Source: Bradyrhizobium sp. LTSP849 (GTDB taxonomy: Bacteria; Pseudomonadota; Alphaproteobacteria; Rhizobiales; Xanthobacteraceae). Taken from it: a DNA stretch of 64,000 bases. The first letter of the stretch is position 1. The number at the start of each line of letters is the position of its first letter. Under the pieces are notes generated by a model. The model was not told the DNA's origin. It did no database searches and saw only the letters and a program-made list of their open reading frames with translations. Both the position numbers and the translations under genes were made by a program. The stretch lies in the NCBI RefSeq assembly GCF_000938255.1, contig NZ_JYMR01000002.1, positions 124,001 through 188,000 of the forward strand, given 5' to 3'. This document shows, in pieces, positions 17,236-26,023 of the stretch.

Positions 17236-19443
17236 TCAGGATGGATGACGTTCATTACGGCGCGTGAGACGACGCGGCGAGGATTCCTTGAGCGACTTTC
17301 CACGGCCAGACAGACTCGGATTTGTCATGAAGTAGTTGTGGACGTTGAAAGGCTCCTCGCCCTTCGCGGTCTTCATACGCGTTGAGGACCCGTCCGGCAA
17401 CAATTGCCAGCTCTGCTCATTGTCCTTCAGATTCGCGACCATGATCTGTTCGAGAACCTGCTGATGCACCGTGGGATTCTGTAGCGGACACAGCACTTCG
17501 ACGCGGCGGTCGAGGTTGCGCGGCATCATGTCGGCCGACGAGATATACACAGCCGCTTTGGCGCTCGGCAGGCCCTGGCCCATGCCGAAGCAGTAGATTC
17601 GGCCATGCTCCAGGAAGCGCCCGATGATCGATTTGACGCGGATGTTCTCCGACAGGCCGGGAATGCCGGGCCGCAGGCAGCAGATGCCGCGCACCACGAG
17701 CTCGATCTGGACGCCGGCTTGGGAGGCTTCGTAGAGCGCGTCGATGATGTCAGGATCGACCAGCGCATTCATCTTCATCCAGACCGCGCCGGGCTTGCCG
17801 TGACGGGCGTGTTCGGTCTCGCCCTGGATGTGCTGGATCATGCGCTTGCGCAGCGTCAGCGGAGATACCGCCATTTTTTCCAGATCGCTCGGCGCCGCAT
17901 AGCCGGTGATGAAGTTGAACACGCGCGCGGCATCGCGGCCGATGGTCGGTTCCGAGGTGAAGTAGGAGAGGTCGGTGTAGATGCGCGCGGTCACGGGGTG
18001 ATAATTGCCGGTGCCGGTGTGGACGTAGGTGGTGAGGCTGCCGCCCTCGCGGCGCACCACCATCGAGAGCTTTGCGTGGGTCTTCAGCTCGAGAAACCCG
18101 TAGACGACCTGGACGCCGGCGCGTTCGAGGTCGCGCGCCCAACGAATGTTGGCCTCTTCGTCAAAGCGCGCCTTCAATTCGATCAGCGCGGTGACCGACT
18201 TGCCGGCTTCGGCGGCCTCCGCAAGCGCGCGCACGATCGGCGAATTGTTGGAGGTGCGGTAGAGCGTCTGCTTGATCGCGACAACGTCGGGATCGCGCGT
18301 GGCCTGTTGGAGGAACTGCACCACCACGTCGAAGGATTCGTAGGGGTGGTGGACGACGAGGTCCTTCTGTCGGATCGCGGCAAAGATGTCGCCGCCATGC
18401 TCGCGCACGCGCTCGGGATGACGCGGCACATAAGGCGTGAATTCGAGATCGGGCCGGTCGAGCCGGGTCAGCTGCGAGAGCTCGTTCATGGCGAGCACGC
18501 CGTCGACCAGGAACACCTCGTCGTCGGCGGCCGAGAGCGCGTGCTGCACGAAGTTGCGCAGCTGCTCCGGCATCTTGGCGTCGATCTCGAGCCGGATCAC
18601 CGACCCGCGGCGGCGCCGCTTCAGCGCGGTCTCGAACAGGCGGACGAGATCCTCGGCCTCCTCCTCGATTTCGAGCTCCGAGTCGCGGAGGACGCGGAAG
18701 GCGCCCTGGCCGTGGAGATTGTAGCCGGGGAACAACCGGTTGATGAACAGGGCCGTCGCCTGCTCCAGCGAGATCAGACGCACCACCTTGCCGTCGGCCG
18801 GCAGGCGGATGAAGCGGTCGATCTTGCCAGGCATACGGATCAGCGCGTTCATCTGCTTGCCGTCGACGGCGCGCGTGAGCTGGAGCGCGATGGTGAAGCC
18901 GAGGCTCGGAATGAACGGGAAGGGGTGGGCGGGATCGATCGCCAGCGGTGTCAGCAGCGGGAACACGTTGTTGAGGAAGTAGTCCTCGACCCAGGCCCGC
19001 TCAGTCTTGGTGACCTCCTTGCCGTCGACCAGCACGATGCCGACGCCGGAGAGCGTGCCGCGCAGATCGGCCCAGATCGCCTGCTGGTCGGAGGCAAGCT
19101 GCGACACGGTCTTGTTGATCAAGATGAGCTGCTCCGACGGCGTCAGGCCGTCGGGGCTGCGCTCGGCAATGCCCTCGCGCACCTGGGCCTTGATGCCGGC
19201 GACGCGGACCATGAAGAACTCGTCGAGGTTATTTGCTGAAATCGACAGGAATCGCACCCGCTCCAGCACGGGGTGGTTGGGATTGACAGATTCCTCCAGG
19301 ACGCGCCGGTTGAAATGCAGCCAGGACAGCTCGCGATTGATGAACCGTTCGGGGCTCGACGCGATCGCCGGCAGGCCCTCGGCCTCCGTGGCTTTTTCTT
19401 TAATTTCAACAGCTTGCGCAGAGTCCATCAGAATCCGGTCCAT
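17236..19443 (-). CDS. ppk1: Polyphosphate kinase 1
   Basis: 735 aa. After a short N-terminal tail the PPK1 N domain starts with [19 protein letters not shown], then [13 protein letters not shown] (head domain). The catalytic domains carry the autophosphorylated histidine in HTGTGNYHP and conserved Arg/Lys residues in RFDEEANI and [13 protein letters not shown] segments ([11 protein letters not shown]). PPK1 reversibly makes long-chain polyphosphate from ATP at the inner membrane. The ATG at 19443 was chosen because AAGGCGAGACAGG precedes it; another ATG five codons on is possible. A Pho-box-like sequence lies 60 bases upstream. The gene sits between hdaA and ppx. Confidence 0.96.
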   Translation of the reverse strand: MDRILMDSAQAVEIKEKATEAEGLPAIASSPERFINRELSWLHFNRRVLEESVNPNHPVLERVRFLSISANNLDEFFMVRVAGIKAQVREGIAERSPDGLTPSEQLILINKTVSQLASDQQAIWADLRGTLSGVGIVLVDGKEVTKTERAWVEDYFLNNVFPLLTPLAIDPAHPFPFIPSLGFTIALQLTRAVDGKQMNALIRMPGKIDRFIRLPADGKVVRLISLEQATALFINRLFPGYNLHGQGAFRVLRDSELEIEEEAEDLVRLFETALKRRRRGSVIRLEIDAKMPEQLRNFVQHALSAADDEVFLVDGVLAMNELSQLTRLDRPDLEFTPYVPRHPERVREHGGDIFAAIRQKDLVVHHPYESFDVVVQFLQQATRDPDVVAIKQTLYRTSNNSPIVRALAEAAEAGKSVTALIELKARFDEEANIRWARDLERAGVQVVYGFLELKTHAKLSMVVRREGGSLTTYVHTGTGNYHPVTARIYTDLSYFTSEPTIGRDAARVFNFITGYAAPSDLEKMAVSPLTLRKRMIQHIQGETEHARHGKPGAVWMKMNALVDPDIIDALYEASQAGVQIELVVRGICCLRPGIPGLSENIRVKSIIGRFLEHGRIYCFGMGQGLPSAKAAVYISSADMMPRNLDRRVEVLCPLQNPTVHQQVLEQIMVANLKDNEQSWQLLPDGSSTRMKTAKGEEPFNVHNYFMTNPSLSGRGKSLKESSPRRLTRRNERHPS

Positions 19444-19502
19444 CCTGTCTCGCCTTAACTTGCGACTTCTGCGCAAAACCGGCGAGAGCATGTGTGAGTG
19501 CG

Positions 19503-19520
19503 ATGACGTTTCGATGACAT
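19503..19520 (-). promoter_or_regulatory. Putative Pho box upstream of ppk
   Basis: Read on the minus strand the site is ATGTCAT-CGAA-ACGTCAT: two seven-base direct repeats with a four-base spacer, matching 11 of 14 positions of the PhoB consensus (CTGTCAT twice). It ends 60 bases before the ppk start codon, a normal distance for an activator of the ppk-ppx operon. Polyphosphate genes are phosphate-regulated in several proteobacteria, so the match makes biological sense, but binding is inferred. Confidence 0.5.
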
Positions 19521-19572
19521 TGATGTTCCGCCGCCCCACCGCGTCAAGCGGCCTGAGGGCCGAGCGTCCATA

Positions 19573-20346
19573 TCAGCTGTCGCGCAGCAGTTCAGCGGCC
19601 AGTGCCCGGGTCACCGGTCGGCCCAGCCTGAGGGCCTCGCTGTCGAGCAGTTCCACAGCCCGGCGGGCAGCCGCCGAGGACCGCTCCAGGCGGGTGGCGA
19701 GGTAGCTGACGACGCTCTCATCGACGGAGAGCTGGCGGTCGGCGCAGAATTTGACGATCAGGCCGCGGAACAGCTGGTCGTCCGGCGGCAGCAGCGAGAT
19801 CACAGGGATCGTCCGAAGCCGCGAGCGCAGGTCGCGGAGCTCGACGTCCAGCGCCGCCGGCACCTCGCGCCCCGTGAAGAGCACATAGGCGCCGTCCTCA
19901 CGTGCAAGGTTCATCAGGTGGAAGAGCGCGCGCTCGTCAAAATCGTTCGCCTTGAGATCCTCGACCACCAGCGCGCCGGTGGCGAGCGCGCCCGGGACGG
20001 AAGCAGGGGTCAGCGCATTGGCCGTGGTGGAACGGGCGCCGGAATCCTCGGCCCAGATCGCGGCGAGATGGCTCTTGCCGCTGCCCTCGGGGCCGGCGAG
20101 CCACATGATCCGATTCGGCCATTCCGGCCAGCCGTCGATCAAAGCGAGGCCGGCGGCGTTGGCGGGGCCTTCGAGGAAATTGTCCCGGCTCAGGCTTTCC
20201 GCATGCGGAAGCGAAAACGCCAATTGTCGGGGATGAACGCGGCCTGACACGCTTGCTATGCTCCGTGCCGGCGCGCCGGCTTCGCTTGAAAGATTCGACT
20301 TCATCGGGTGGGAGTTGGCCTTTTGCGGGGCCGCATCCCGGCTCAT
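19573..20346 (-). CDS. hdaA: HdaA, DnaA-like AAA+ regulator of replication initiation
   Basis: 257 aa. It is a DnaA AAA+ domain without the DnaA DNA-binding domain: a Walker A-like GPEGSGKSHL near residue 85, Walker B-like ALVVEDL, sensor region RDLRSRLRTIPVI, and a helical lid ending AAELLRDS. A clamp-binding-like N-terminal segment QLAFSLPHAES (Q-L-x-F) is present, as required for contact with the beta clamp. HdaA with the clamp triggers hydrolysis of DnaA-ATP after initiation (RIDA). The ATGA overlap with the upstream phosphatidyltransferase stop fixes the start. This position between a pgsA-like gene and ppk is conserved in Rhizobiales. Confidence 0.9.
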   Translation of the reverse strand: MSRDAAPQKANSHPMKSNLSSEAGAPARSIASVSGRVHPRQLAFSLPHAESLSRDNFLEGPANAAGLALIDGWPEWPNRIMWLAGPEGSGKSHLAAIWAEDSGARSTTANALTPASVPGALATGALVVEDLKANDFDERALFHLMNLAREDGAYVLFTGREVPAALDVELRDLRSRLRTIPVISLLPPDDQLFRGLIVKFCADRQLSVDESVVSYLATRLERSSAAARRAVELLDSEALRLGRPVTRALAAELLRDS

Positions 20347-20885
20347 TTGGCGTCGATCGTGCTCATGTGCCGCAGCCACTCGACGAGATAGAGCGACACC
20401 GAGGAGAGCGTGAAGACCGTGACCAAGCCCATCAGGATGATATCATAGGGCGCCGGCTTGAAGCCGAAGGCAAGCGCGGCCAGCACCAGCGCCGCATACG
20501 CCACCTGGGCTGCGGTGTTGAGCTTGGATACTTTCGACGGCTTCATCTCGACCGGCTTGTCGAACAACCAGGATACGATCACCGCAGTGACGATCATGAT
20601 GTCGCGGGACACCACCAGGATCACGATCCAGCGCGGGATGTCACCCCAGATGCCGAGCGCCAGGTAGATTGAAACCAGCAGCGCCTTGTCGGCGAGCGGG
20701 TCGAGCAGGGCGCCGAGCTCGCTCGTCATGTTGAAGCGCTTGGCCAGGAAGCCGTCGACGGCATCGCTGATGCCTGCGATCAGGAAGACGGCGAACGCCA
20801 CCTCCATTTGGCTCGACACGATGGCCCAGACGATGATTGGGACCAGCATGATGCGGCCCAACGTAATGATATTCGGAATACTCAC
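20343..20885 (-). CDS. CDP-alcohol phosphatidyltransferase (PgsA-like)
   Basis: 180 aa from GTG, with four to five membrane segments. The CDP-alcohol phosphotransferase signature runs over DAVDGFLAKR and GALLDPLADK near residues 40-68 (D-x2-D-G-x2-A-x-R-x8-G-x3-D-x3-D), binding CDP-diacylglycerol through metal ions. The family makes phosphatidylglycerophosphate, cardiolipin or similar lipids; the length and the N-terminal SIPNIITLGR opening agree with PgsA-type enzymes, but a true pgsA may exist elsewhere, so no symbol is given. It is the first gene of the hdaA-ppk-ppx unit and diverges from purM. Confidence 0.88.
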   Translation of the reverse strand: MSIPNIITLGRIMLVPIIVWAIVSSQMEVAFAVFLIAGISDAVDGFLAKRFNMTSELGALLDPLADKALLVSIYLALGIWGDIPRWIVILVVSRDIMIVTAVIVSWLFDKPVEMKPSKVSKLNTAAQVAYAALVLAALAFGFKPAPYDIILMGLVTVFTLSSVSLYLVEWLRHMSTIDAK

Positions 20886-20928
20886 GCGGCGCTTCCCGGC
20901 ACCCGGCCTGACCTCGAATCCGGCCCCT

Positions 20929-20957
20929 TTGAAGGCTGAACCGGTTGATATCTACAT
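20929..20957 (+). promoter_or_regulatory. Predicted housekeeping promoter of purM
   Basis: TTGAAG at 20929-20934 and CTACAT at 20952-20957 are separated by 17 bases, close to the alphaproteobacterial consensus (CTTGAC / CTATAT). The site lies about 80 bases before the purM ATG in an otherwise gene-free divergent region. Prediction from sequence only. Confidence 0.4.
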
Positions 20958-21039
20958 AGTATAGGGCGGGGCGCCATGCGAGCCATTGCGCGTCCCCGGA
21001 ATTCGACGTAACCAGCCGCAAACCCACTGGAAATCGGGC

Positions 21040-22113
21040 ATGACCGACCGCAAAAACGGCCTCACTTACGCCGATTCAGGCGTCGACATCGATGCGGGCA
21101 ACCGCTTGGTCGACCTGATCAAGCCGATGGTGCGCGCCACCGCACGCCCCGGGGCCGACGCCGAGATCGGTGGCTTCGGCGGCCTCTTCGACCTCAAGGC
21201 GGCCGGCTTCAAGGATCCCATCCTGGTCGCCGCCACCGACGGCGTCGGCACCAAGGTCAAGATCGCGATCGAAACCGGCATTCATGGCGGGATCGGCATC
21301 GACCTCGTCGCCATGAGCGTCAACGACCTCGTGGTGCAGGGTGCCGAGCCGCTGTTCTTCCTCGACTATTTCGCCTGCGGCAAGCTCGACCCGGAGGCGA
21401 CGGCTGCGATCGTTGCCGGCGTCGCCGAGGGCTGCCGCGAGTCCGGTTGCGCCCTGATCGGCGGCGAGACCGCCGAAATGCCCGGCCTCTACAAGGATGG
21501 CGACTATGATCTCGGCGGCTTCGCGGTCGGCGCGGCAGAACGCGGTACGCTGTTGCCGCGAAAGGACATCACCGTTGGCGACGCCGTGATCGGGCTGGCC
21601 TCCTCAGGCCTGCACTCCAACGGTTTTTCGCTTGTGCGCAAGATCGTCGAGCAATCCGGCCTCGGCTTCGAGGCTCAGGCGCCGTTCTCGCCGGTCATGA
21701 CGCTCGGCGGCGCGCTGCTGACGCCGACCCGGCTCTACGTCAAATCCTGCCTGCGTGCGATCCGCGAGACCGGCGCTGTGAAAGGGCTTGCCCACATCAC
21801 CGGCGGCGGCTTCACCGACAACATTCCGCGCGTGCTGCCAGACCATCTCGGCGTCGGCATCGATCTGGCGCGCCTGCCGGTGCTGCCGGTGTTCAAATGG
21901 CTGGCCATACAAGCCGGCATCGCCGAGCTGGAAATGCTGCGCACCTTCAACTGCGGCATCGGCATGATCGCGATCGTCGAGCCGGACAAGGTCGACGAGG
22001 TTGTGCAGGTCTTCACCGAAGCCGGCGAGACGGTGGCGCAGCTGGGCACCGTGATCCCGGCCGAGGGCGGACATCGCGTCGTCTATAACGGCCATCTCGA
22101 TCTGGCGCTGTGA
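21040..22113 (+). CDS. purM: Phosphoribosylformylglycinamidine cyclo-ligase (AIR synthase)
   Basis: 357 aa from the ATG before [15 protein letters not shown]; a longer frame upstream lacks homology-like sequence. Conserved PurM features are [22 protein letters not shown] (metal/ATP), [19 protein letters not shown], and [11 protein letters not shown]. The enzyme closes the imidazole ring in step five of purine synthesis using ATP. The stop overlaps purN by one base, so the two purine enzymes are translationally coupled. The divergent neighbour is the pgsA-like gene. Confidence 0.97.
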   Translation: MTDRKNGLTYADSGVDIDAGNRLVDLIKPMVRATARPGADAEIGGFGGLFDLKAAGFKDPILVAATDGVGTKVKIAIETGIHGGIGIDLVAMSVNDLVVQGAEPLFFLDYFACGKLDPEATAAIVAGVAEGCRESGCALIGGETAEMPGLYKDGDYDLGGFAVGAAERGTLLPRKDITVGDAVIGLASSGLHSNGFSLVRKIVEQSGLGFEAQAPFSPVMTLGGALLTPTRLYVKSCLRAIRETGAVKGLAHITGGGFTDNIPRVLPDHLGVGIDLARLPVLPVFKWLAIQAGIAELEMLRTFNCGIGMIAIVEPDKVDEVVQVFTEAGETVAQLGTVIPAEGGHRVVYNGHLDLAL

Positions 22114-22766
22114 TGAAGCGCCGCGTCGCCATCCTGATATCGGGGCGGGGCTCCAACATGAGCGCGCTGATCAGGGCCGCGGCCGCGCCGGATTTTCCGG
22201 CTGAGATTTCGCTCGTGATCTCGAACAAGGCCGATGCGCTCGGGCTGGAGCGGGCCAAGGCGAGCGGCGTGACAACGCTGGTGATCGAGAGCAAGCCGTT
22301 CGGCAAGGACCGCGCCGGCTTCGAGGCGGTGCTGCAAGCAGCCCTCGATCAGCACGGTATCGAGCTGGTTTGCCTCGGCGGCTTCATGCGCCTGTTCACC
22401 GCTGAGTTCACCAGGTCCTGGTACGGGCGGATGCTCAACATCCATCCGTCGCTGCTGCCGTCATTCCCCGGCCTCGACCCGCACGGTCAGGCCTTGCGCG
22501 CCGGCGTCAAACTGTCTGGCGCGACAGTGCACTTCGTCATCCCCGAGACCGATGCCGGCCCGATCGTGATGCAGGGCGCGGTCCCCGTCAGCGACCACGA
22601 TACGGCGGACACGCTGTCGGAGCGCATCCTAGAAGTCGAGCACCGCATCTATCCCGAAGCGCTGCGGCTGCTTGCGACCGGCAAGGTCAGCATCGTGGGC
22701 GACGTCTGCAAGACGTCGGGAAGCGGGCCATCGGAGAATTTCTTGATTGCGCCCGTCGTAGGGTAA
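22113..22766 (+). CDS. purN: Phosphoribosylglycinamide formyltransferase
   Basis: 217 aa beginning [20 protein letters not shown]; a GTG one codon earlier is an alternative. Formyl-transferase landmarks are present: the phosphate loop SGRGSNM, MRLFTAEF, and the catalytic NIHPSLLPSFPGLDPH (Asn and His) followed by VHFVIPETDAGPI (Asp). It transfers the formyl group of 10-formyl-THF to GAR. The TGATG junction with purM shows coupling. The C-terminal ~15 residues are poorly conserved tail. Confidence 0.96.
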   Translation: MKRRVAILISGRGSNMSALIRAAAAPDFPAEISLVISNKADALGLERAKASGVTTLVIESKPFGKDRAGFEAVLQAALDQHGIELVCLGGFMRLFTAEFTRSWYGRMLNIHPSLLPSFPGLDPHGQALRAGVKLSGATVHFVIPETDAGPIVMQGAVPVSDHDTADTLSERILEVEHRIYPEALRLLATGKVSIVGDVCKTSGSGPSENFLIAPVVG

Positions 22767-22780
22767 AGACGGTCTCGGGC

Positions 22781-23020
22781 TCACGAGCCACGAAATAACA
22801 GATCGGCCGGTTTGTAGATTTGCCGGGGCTGATCGAACACACCTTCGAAGGCCTCATCGGGAAGCTTCGAGCCGAAAACGTCGAAAGCAGTATCCACCCC
22901 GACATCAGTGCCTGCGATAACGCGCGCCGAAGCCGAGCGTTGCTGCTTATCAGTCGTCATCGGTGGTGGCTTGGTGGTGATGGTCTGCTCCAAAGCAACG
23001 GCTTTTTTCGCTTGTATCAT
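22781..23020 (-). CDS. Hypothetical protein (79 aa)
   Basis: A frame of 79 codons from the ATG in MIQAKKAVALEQTITTKPPP, ending KPADLLFRGS. The composition (balanced D/E/K/R, few Cys or Pro clusters after residue 25) looks protein-like: TDVGVDTAFDVFGSKLPDEAFEGVFDQ. There is no strong ribosome-binding site, and the start lies immediately after the terminator hairpin of the cold-shock gene on the same strand, so any expression would come from read-through or a promoter inside the hairpin region. No function is recognised. It is convergent with purN. Confidence 0.4.
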   Translation of the reverse strand: MIQAKKAVALEQTITTKPPPMTTDKQQRSASARVIAGTDVGVDTAFDVFGSKLPDEAFEGVFDQPRQIYKPADLLFRGS

Positions 23021-23028
23021 CCAACAAT

Positions 23029-23056
23029 AACAAAATCCCCCGGCAGAGCCGGGGGG
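23029..23056 (-). terminator. Intrinsic terminator of the cold-shock gene
   Basis: CCCCCGGC (23037-23044), a three-base loop, and GCCGGGGG (23048-23055). Read on the minus strand the stem is followed by ATTTTGTTATTG. This is a textbook rho-independent terminator about 40 bases after the cold-shock stop codon. Confidence 0.85.
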
Positions 23057-23094
23057 CAACGTCATGATCTCTCGCTTGTCAGGCTCGAGAGAAA

Positions 23095-23301
23095 TCAGGA
23101 GACCTTGAGGTTTTCCGCGGATGCTTTGCCGCGGTTCTCCACGAGGTCGTATTCAACCACCTGGTTTTCGTTGAGGGTCGAGAGTCCGGCGCGCTCGACG
23201 GCGGAGATGTGGACGAACACGTCCTTATCGCTGCCGTTTGGCTTGATGAACCCATAGCCCTTGGTCGGGTTGAACCATTTGACGGTGCCCTTTTGTGGCA
23301 T
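23095..23301 (-). CDS. CspA-family cold-shock protein
   Basis: 68 aa. It is the single OB-fold of the family with RNP1 KGYGFIKP and RNP2 VFVHISAVERAG, and opens MPQKGTVKWFNPTKG. It binds single-stranded nucleic acid and can melt mRNA structure. GGAGGAGA lies eight bases before the ATG, an unusually strong ribosome-binding site. Alphaproteobacteria have several such genes, so no paralogue symbol is given. A long upstream AT-richer leader (to about 23460) may act as the cold-responsive 5' UTR, as in other csp genes; this is inference. Confidence 0.95.
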   Translation of the reverse strand: MPQKGTVKWFNPTKGYGFIKPNGSDKDVFVHISAVERAGLSTLNENQVVEYDLVENRGKASAENLKVS

Positions 23302-23677
23302 CGCAGTCTCCTCCGCTAGATACAAAAAAGACGCGGCTGCTTTTCGCATGCCACGCCACAAACGGGCTTCCGGGAGTCTGTTCGAGTCTTGAGTCTCAAT
23401 GTCGCGAAACGCACAGCCGAGCGCCAATTCCGATTGTGTCCGATATTGCAACATGAAAATCGCGCGTTAGCAAGCCGTGCGCGAATTTCAAGACCGGGCC
23501 GGGCCCGTGCTTCTGCAATTTGCGACCTGTGGCCGCGGAACCACAATCGAGGGCAATGCCTCGGCTATAGCTAGCCAACCGGTTGACCCTCCGTGGCAGT
23601 TCGGCACAAATCGCCGCACGTGCGCGCCGTTCGTGTTGCATTTTTGCGGGCCGCCTTTTGCTTCGGGATTAGTCGTC
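23302..23677. promoter_or_regulatory. Divergent region: csp leader and outer-membrane protein promoter
   Basis: 376 bases between the minus-strand csp gene and the plus-strand barrel gene. No credible gene is seen; the barrel frame stays open upstream of its chosen start but without a signal sequence or suitable composition. The half nearest csp (23302-23460) is the likely structured 5' leader. I found no operator or strong hairpin here. Confidence 0.35.
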
Positions 23678-24808
23678 ATGAGCTGCCCCTCGCAGCCCTC
23701 CGGGACACGGCAAACGATCGGGCTGGACCGCGTCCGCCGGATCGTGACGGCGATCGCCATGGCGTTCGCAGTCGTCGCGGTGATGGCAGCTACGCCCAGC
23801 TTCGCACAGCGCCGTCCGCCGGTGCCGCCGCCCACGCCGTCAGCGACCTCGACCAATGACGACCAGTCCGCTGGCAACAGCACGCTCGATCTCGGCTCCG
23901 GATTTCTGGAGCGGCTCGGAAACCAGGCGTCTGGCGGCTTCAACCGGGCGTTCCGCAGCAATCCCGGCGGCGGCGGCGCGTCCGAGAGCACGGATGATCC
24001 GCGCTACCGCACCTGGTTCGAGGGCTACGGCGTCTCGGTCCGGACCGACGCGCAGGGCGATTTCGTCGGCGACAAGCGCAAGACGGTTGGCGGCGTCGCC
24101 GGCTTCGGCGCGCGGATTGCGCCGGGCGTCAATCTCGGTTTCTCCGTTGATCAGAGCCATACCGACATCGACGTGCCGCTCGCGCTCCAATCGGCAACGC
24201 TCGACCTGACCCAGGTCGGCTTCAACGGCTCGGTCGACAAGGGGCCGTGGACCTGGGCCTTCGCGGTGGTGCACGGTTTCGGCAAGGTCCATTCCAGCCG
24301 CGACACCGGTTTCGGCCTGGCGACCGCTGGCTATCGCGCCGCCGTCGACGGCGCGCTGACCGAGATCAGCTATTACTGGACCAAGGATCAGATGCGGGTC
24401 GTGCCCAAGGGCGCACTCGAATATGTCCACGCCACCGGTGCAGCGTTCCAGGAGGCTGGCGGACTTGATCCGCTCGACGTTGGCTCGAGCGCGATCTCAC
24501 GCGCGCGCGTCATGATCGGCGCCGAGATCGGGCGCTACTTCATCTTCGACCAGAAGATTTTGGACCTGTCGGCCTACGGCAAGTTCGTCGACAATTTTTA
24601 TCAAAACCTCGGCTCGGTCCAGGTCAGCCTCGGGACCCAGAACATCGTCGTCCCCGGCATCGGCGAGAGCCGTTACGGCATGGACGCCGGCGCCACGGCC
24701 TCGCTCAGCCTGACCAACACCGCGCGGCTCTACGTCAATTACGACGGCAAGTTCCGCAACGAGCTGACGTCGCACCAGGGCACGGTCGGTTTCGAATACA
24801 GGTTTTAG
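23678..24808 (+). CDS. Autotransporter-type outer-membrane beta-barrel protein
   Basis: 376 aa from the ATG at 23678. A long basic n-region is followed by a hydrophobic core (IVTAIAMAFAVVAVMAA) and cleavage near PSFA/Q; a Pro-rich linker (RRPPVPPPTP) follows. From about residue 105, YRTWFEGYGVSVRTD starts a barrel of alternating strands with Gly turns, resembling the autotransporter beta domain, and the protein ends in the outer-membrane insertion signal GFEYRF (terminal Phe). No passenger domain of useful size is present, so it is barrel plus linker only. Function unknown. A palindromic repeat follows immediately. Confidence 0.75.
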   Translation: MSCPSQPSGTRQTIGLDRVRRIVTAIAMAFAVVAVMAATPSFAQRRPPVPPPTPSATSTNDDQSAGNSTLDLGSGFLERLGNQASGGFNRAFRSNPGGGGASESTDDPRYRTWFEGYGVSVRTDAQGDFVGDKRKTVGGVAGFGARIAPGVNLGFSVDQSHTDIDVPLALQSATLDLTQVGFNGSVDKGPWTWAFAVVHGFGKVHSSRDTGFGLATAGYRAAVDGALTEISYYWTKDQMRVVPKGALEYVHATGAAFQEAGGLDPLDVGSSAISRARVMIGAEIGRYFIFDQKILDLSAYGKFVDNFYQNLGSVQVSLGTQNIVVPGIGESRYGMDAGATASLSLTNTARLYVNYDGKFRNELTSHQGTVGFEYRF

Positions 24809-24812
24809 GCGC

Positions 24813-24888
24813 GAGCATGATCCGGAAAAGTGTGCAGCGGTTTTCCCTCGCGACAAACGCGGAACGCGTTTGCGCGGAGATCATGCTC
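24813..24888. repeat. Palindromic intergenic repeat, type A copy 1
   Basis: Outer arms GAGCATGATC (24813-24822) and GATCATGCTC (24879-24888) are perfect inverted repeats of ten bases. Inside are CCGGAAAAGTGTG..CGGTTTTCC and the hairpin AAACGCG-GAA-CGCGTTT. A related copy lies at 52157-52208. From memory this element is dispersed in many copies in Bradyrhizobium and relatives. Here it lies between the barrel gene and the convergent LysR gene. Confidence 0.8.
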
Positions 24889-24905
24889 AAAATAAGAGTT
24901 TGCGT

Positions 24906-25946
24906 CTATGTCGGCGTTGCCGCGACATAGCCCGTCAATCCAAAGCCCTCGCGCGCGGCCGTCATCATCGGTACCAGCGCGTTCGGATGGATGAACTCAT
25001 CGCGGAAGCAGGGATAAGTCTTGGGATCGAAGATCCTCTTCAGCCAGTCGATCACGATCTTGTGGCGCTCGGAGGTGCGGAACTCCTTGTGATAGGTGAG
25101 CCAGAGATCGGCGTGGTGGCTGACGCCGAGATCGACGGCAATGAGCGGCGCACCGAGCGCGATCGACACCGTCGGCAGGAAGCCGATGCCGGCGCCGCGC
25201 TCGACCGCATAAAGCACGCCGACCGAGGAGTTTGTCTTGATCCCGACGATGCCTTCCAGCGACTTCAACCCTAGGACGCGGGCGTAGGCGCTGTCGTCGA
25301 CCTGGGGCGCGCTCTGCTTGATGATGCGGTGGTTCTTCAATTCGGCAAGCGTCGCCGGCACGCCGTAGAGCTTCTCGTAGTCCTTGGAGACGAAGGGATA
25401 GATGTGCAGGCGACCGAGCTTGGCGACGATCAGATCGGGATTGGTCGGCGGCTCGAGCTGGATCGCGATGTCCGACTCCAGCCGCGCGACGTCGGCCTGC
25501 TCCATCGCGCAGCGCAGATCGACGGCGATCTTGCGATAGGTCTTCTGGAAATCGATCAGTCGCGGCAGGATCCAGAAATTGCCGGGGCCTTCCGTCACTG
25601 CGACACGCACGGTGCCCGCCGTATCGTTCGACGAGCGCGAGGCGCGCCGGAATACGTTGAAGGCGTGACGTTCCATATGCGCGACGTCGGCAATCATTGC
25701 GGTGCCTTCGTCGCTGAGCGTAAGCCCGCTCTGGTCGCGCAGGAACAGCTTGCAGTCGATGCGCTCTTCGAGCCGGTCGATGCGACGCATCAACGTCGTG
25801 GAGGTGAGTCCGAGTTCTTCGGCGGCGTTGCGGAAACTTTTATATTTTGCGCACGCTAAAAATAGCTTCAAATCATCCCAAGACGCATCCAGGGCTTCTT
25901 CACGGTGCTGCATCATCGCAGCACCCCGGTGCAATACTTGCTGCAT
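24906..25946 (-). CDS. LysR-family transcriptional regulator
   Basis: 346 aa (start could be about ten codons later at MMQHREE). The N-terminal winged helix-turn-helix has FLACAKYKSFRNAAEELGLTSTTLMRRIDRLE, spanning roughly residues 30-62 (key elements: SFRNAA, ST..RRI, LE). The effector-binding domain follows, with VRVAVTEGPGNFWILPRL and a PFVSKDYEKLYG strand. It diverges across 77 bases from the two GNAT genes and the isochorismatase-fold gene, which by the usual LysR rule are its likely targets. The intergenic sequence has GCTAAGC..GCGTAGC, an imperfect inverted pair that might be its box. Confidence 0.9.
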   Translation of the reverse strand: MQQVLHRGAAMMQHREEALDASWDDLKLFLACAKYKSFRNAAEELGLTSTTLMRRIDRLEERIDCKLFLRDQSGLTLSDEGTAMIADVAHMERHAFNVFRRASRSSNDTAGTVRVAVTEGPGNFWILPRLIDFQKTYRKIAVDLRCAMEQADVARLESDIAIQLEPPTNPDLIVAKLGRLHIYPFVSKDYEKLYGVPATLAELKNHRIIKQSAPQVDDSAYARVLGLKSLEGIVGIKTNSSVGVLYAVERGAGIGFLPTVSIALGAPLIAVDLGVSHHADLWLTYHKEFRTSERHKIVIDWLKRIFDPKTYPCFRDEFIHPNALVPMMTAAREGFGLTGYVAATPT

Positions 25947-26023
25947 ACTCCAGATCCCCAGCCGCTAAGCTTCGCAGCGTAGCGGGCGCGAAAAGCCCCG
26001 AACGATAGAGGGGCGACATCGGT

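Noticed and set aside
17605..19239. 544-codon open frame on the plus strand opposite ppk
   Set aside because: Antisense reading of a very GC-rich, well-conserved kinase; composition unlike protein and no start signals.
23477..23677. Upstream extension of the autotransporter-type protein
   Set aside because: Frame stays open but has no ribosome-binding site and would bury the signal peptide; the ATG at 23678 was preferred.
24813..24888. CRISPR or insertion sequence
   Set aside because: The repeats are isolated palindromes without spacers, and there is no transposase or cas gene in the window.
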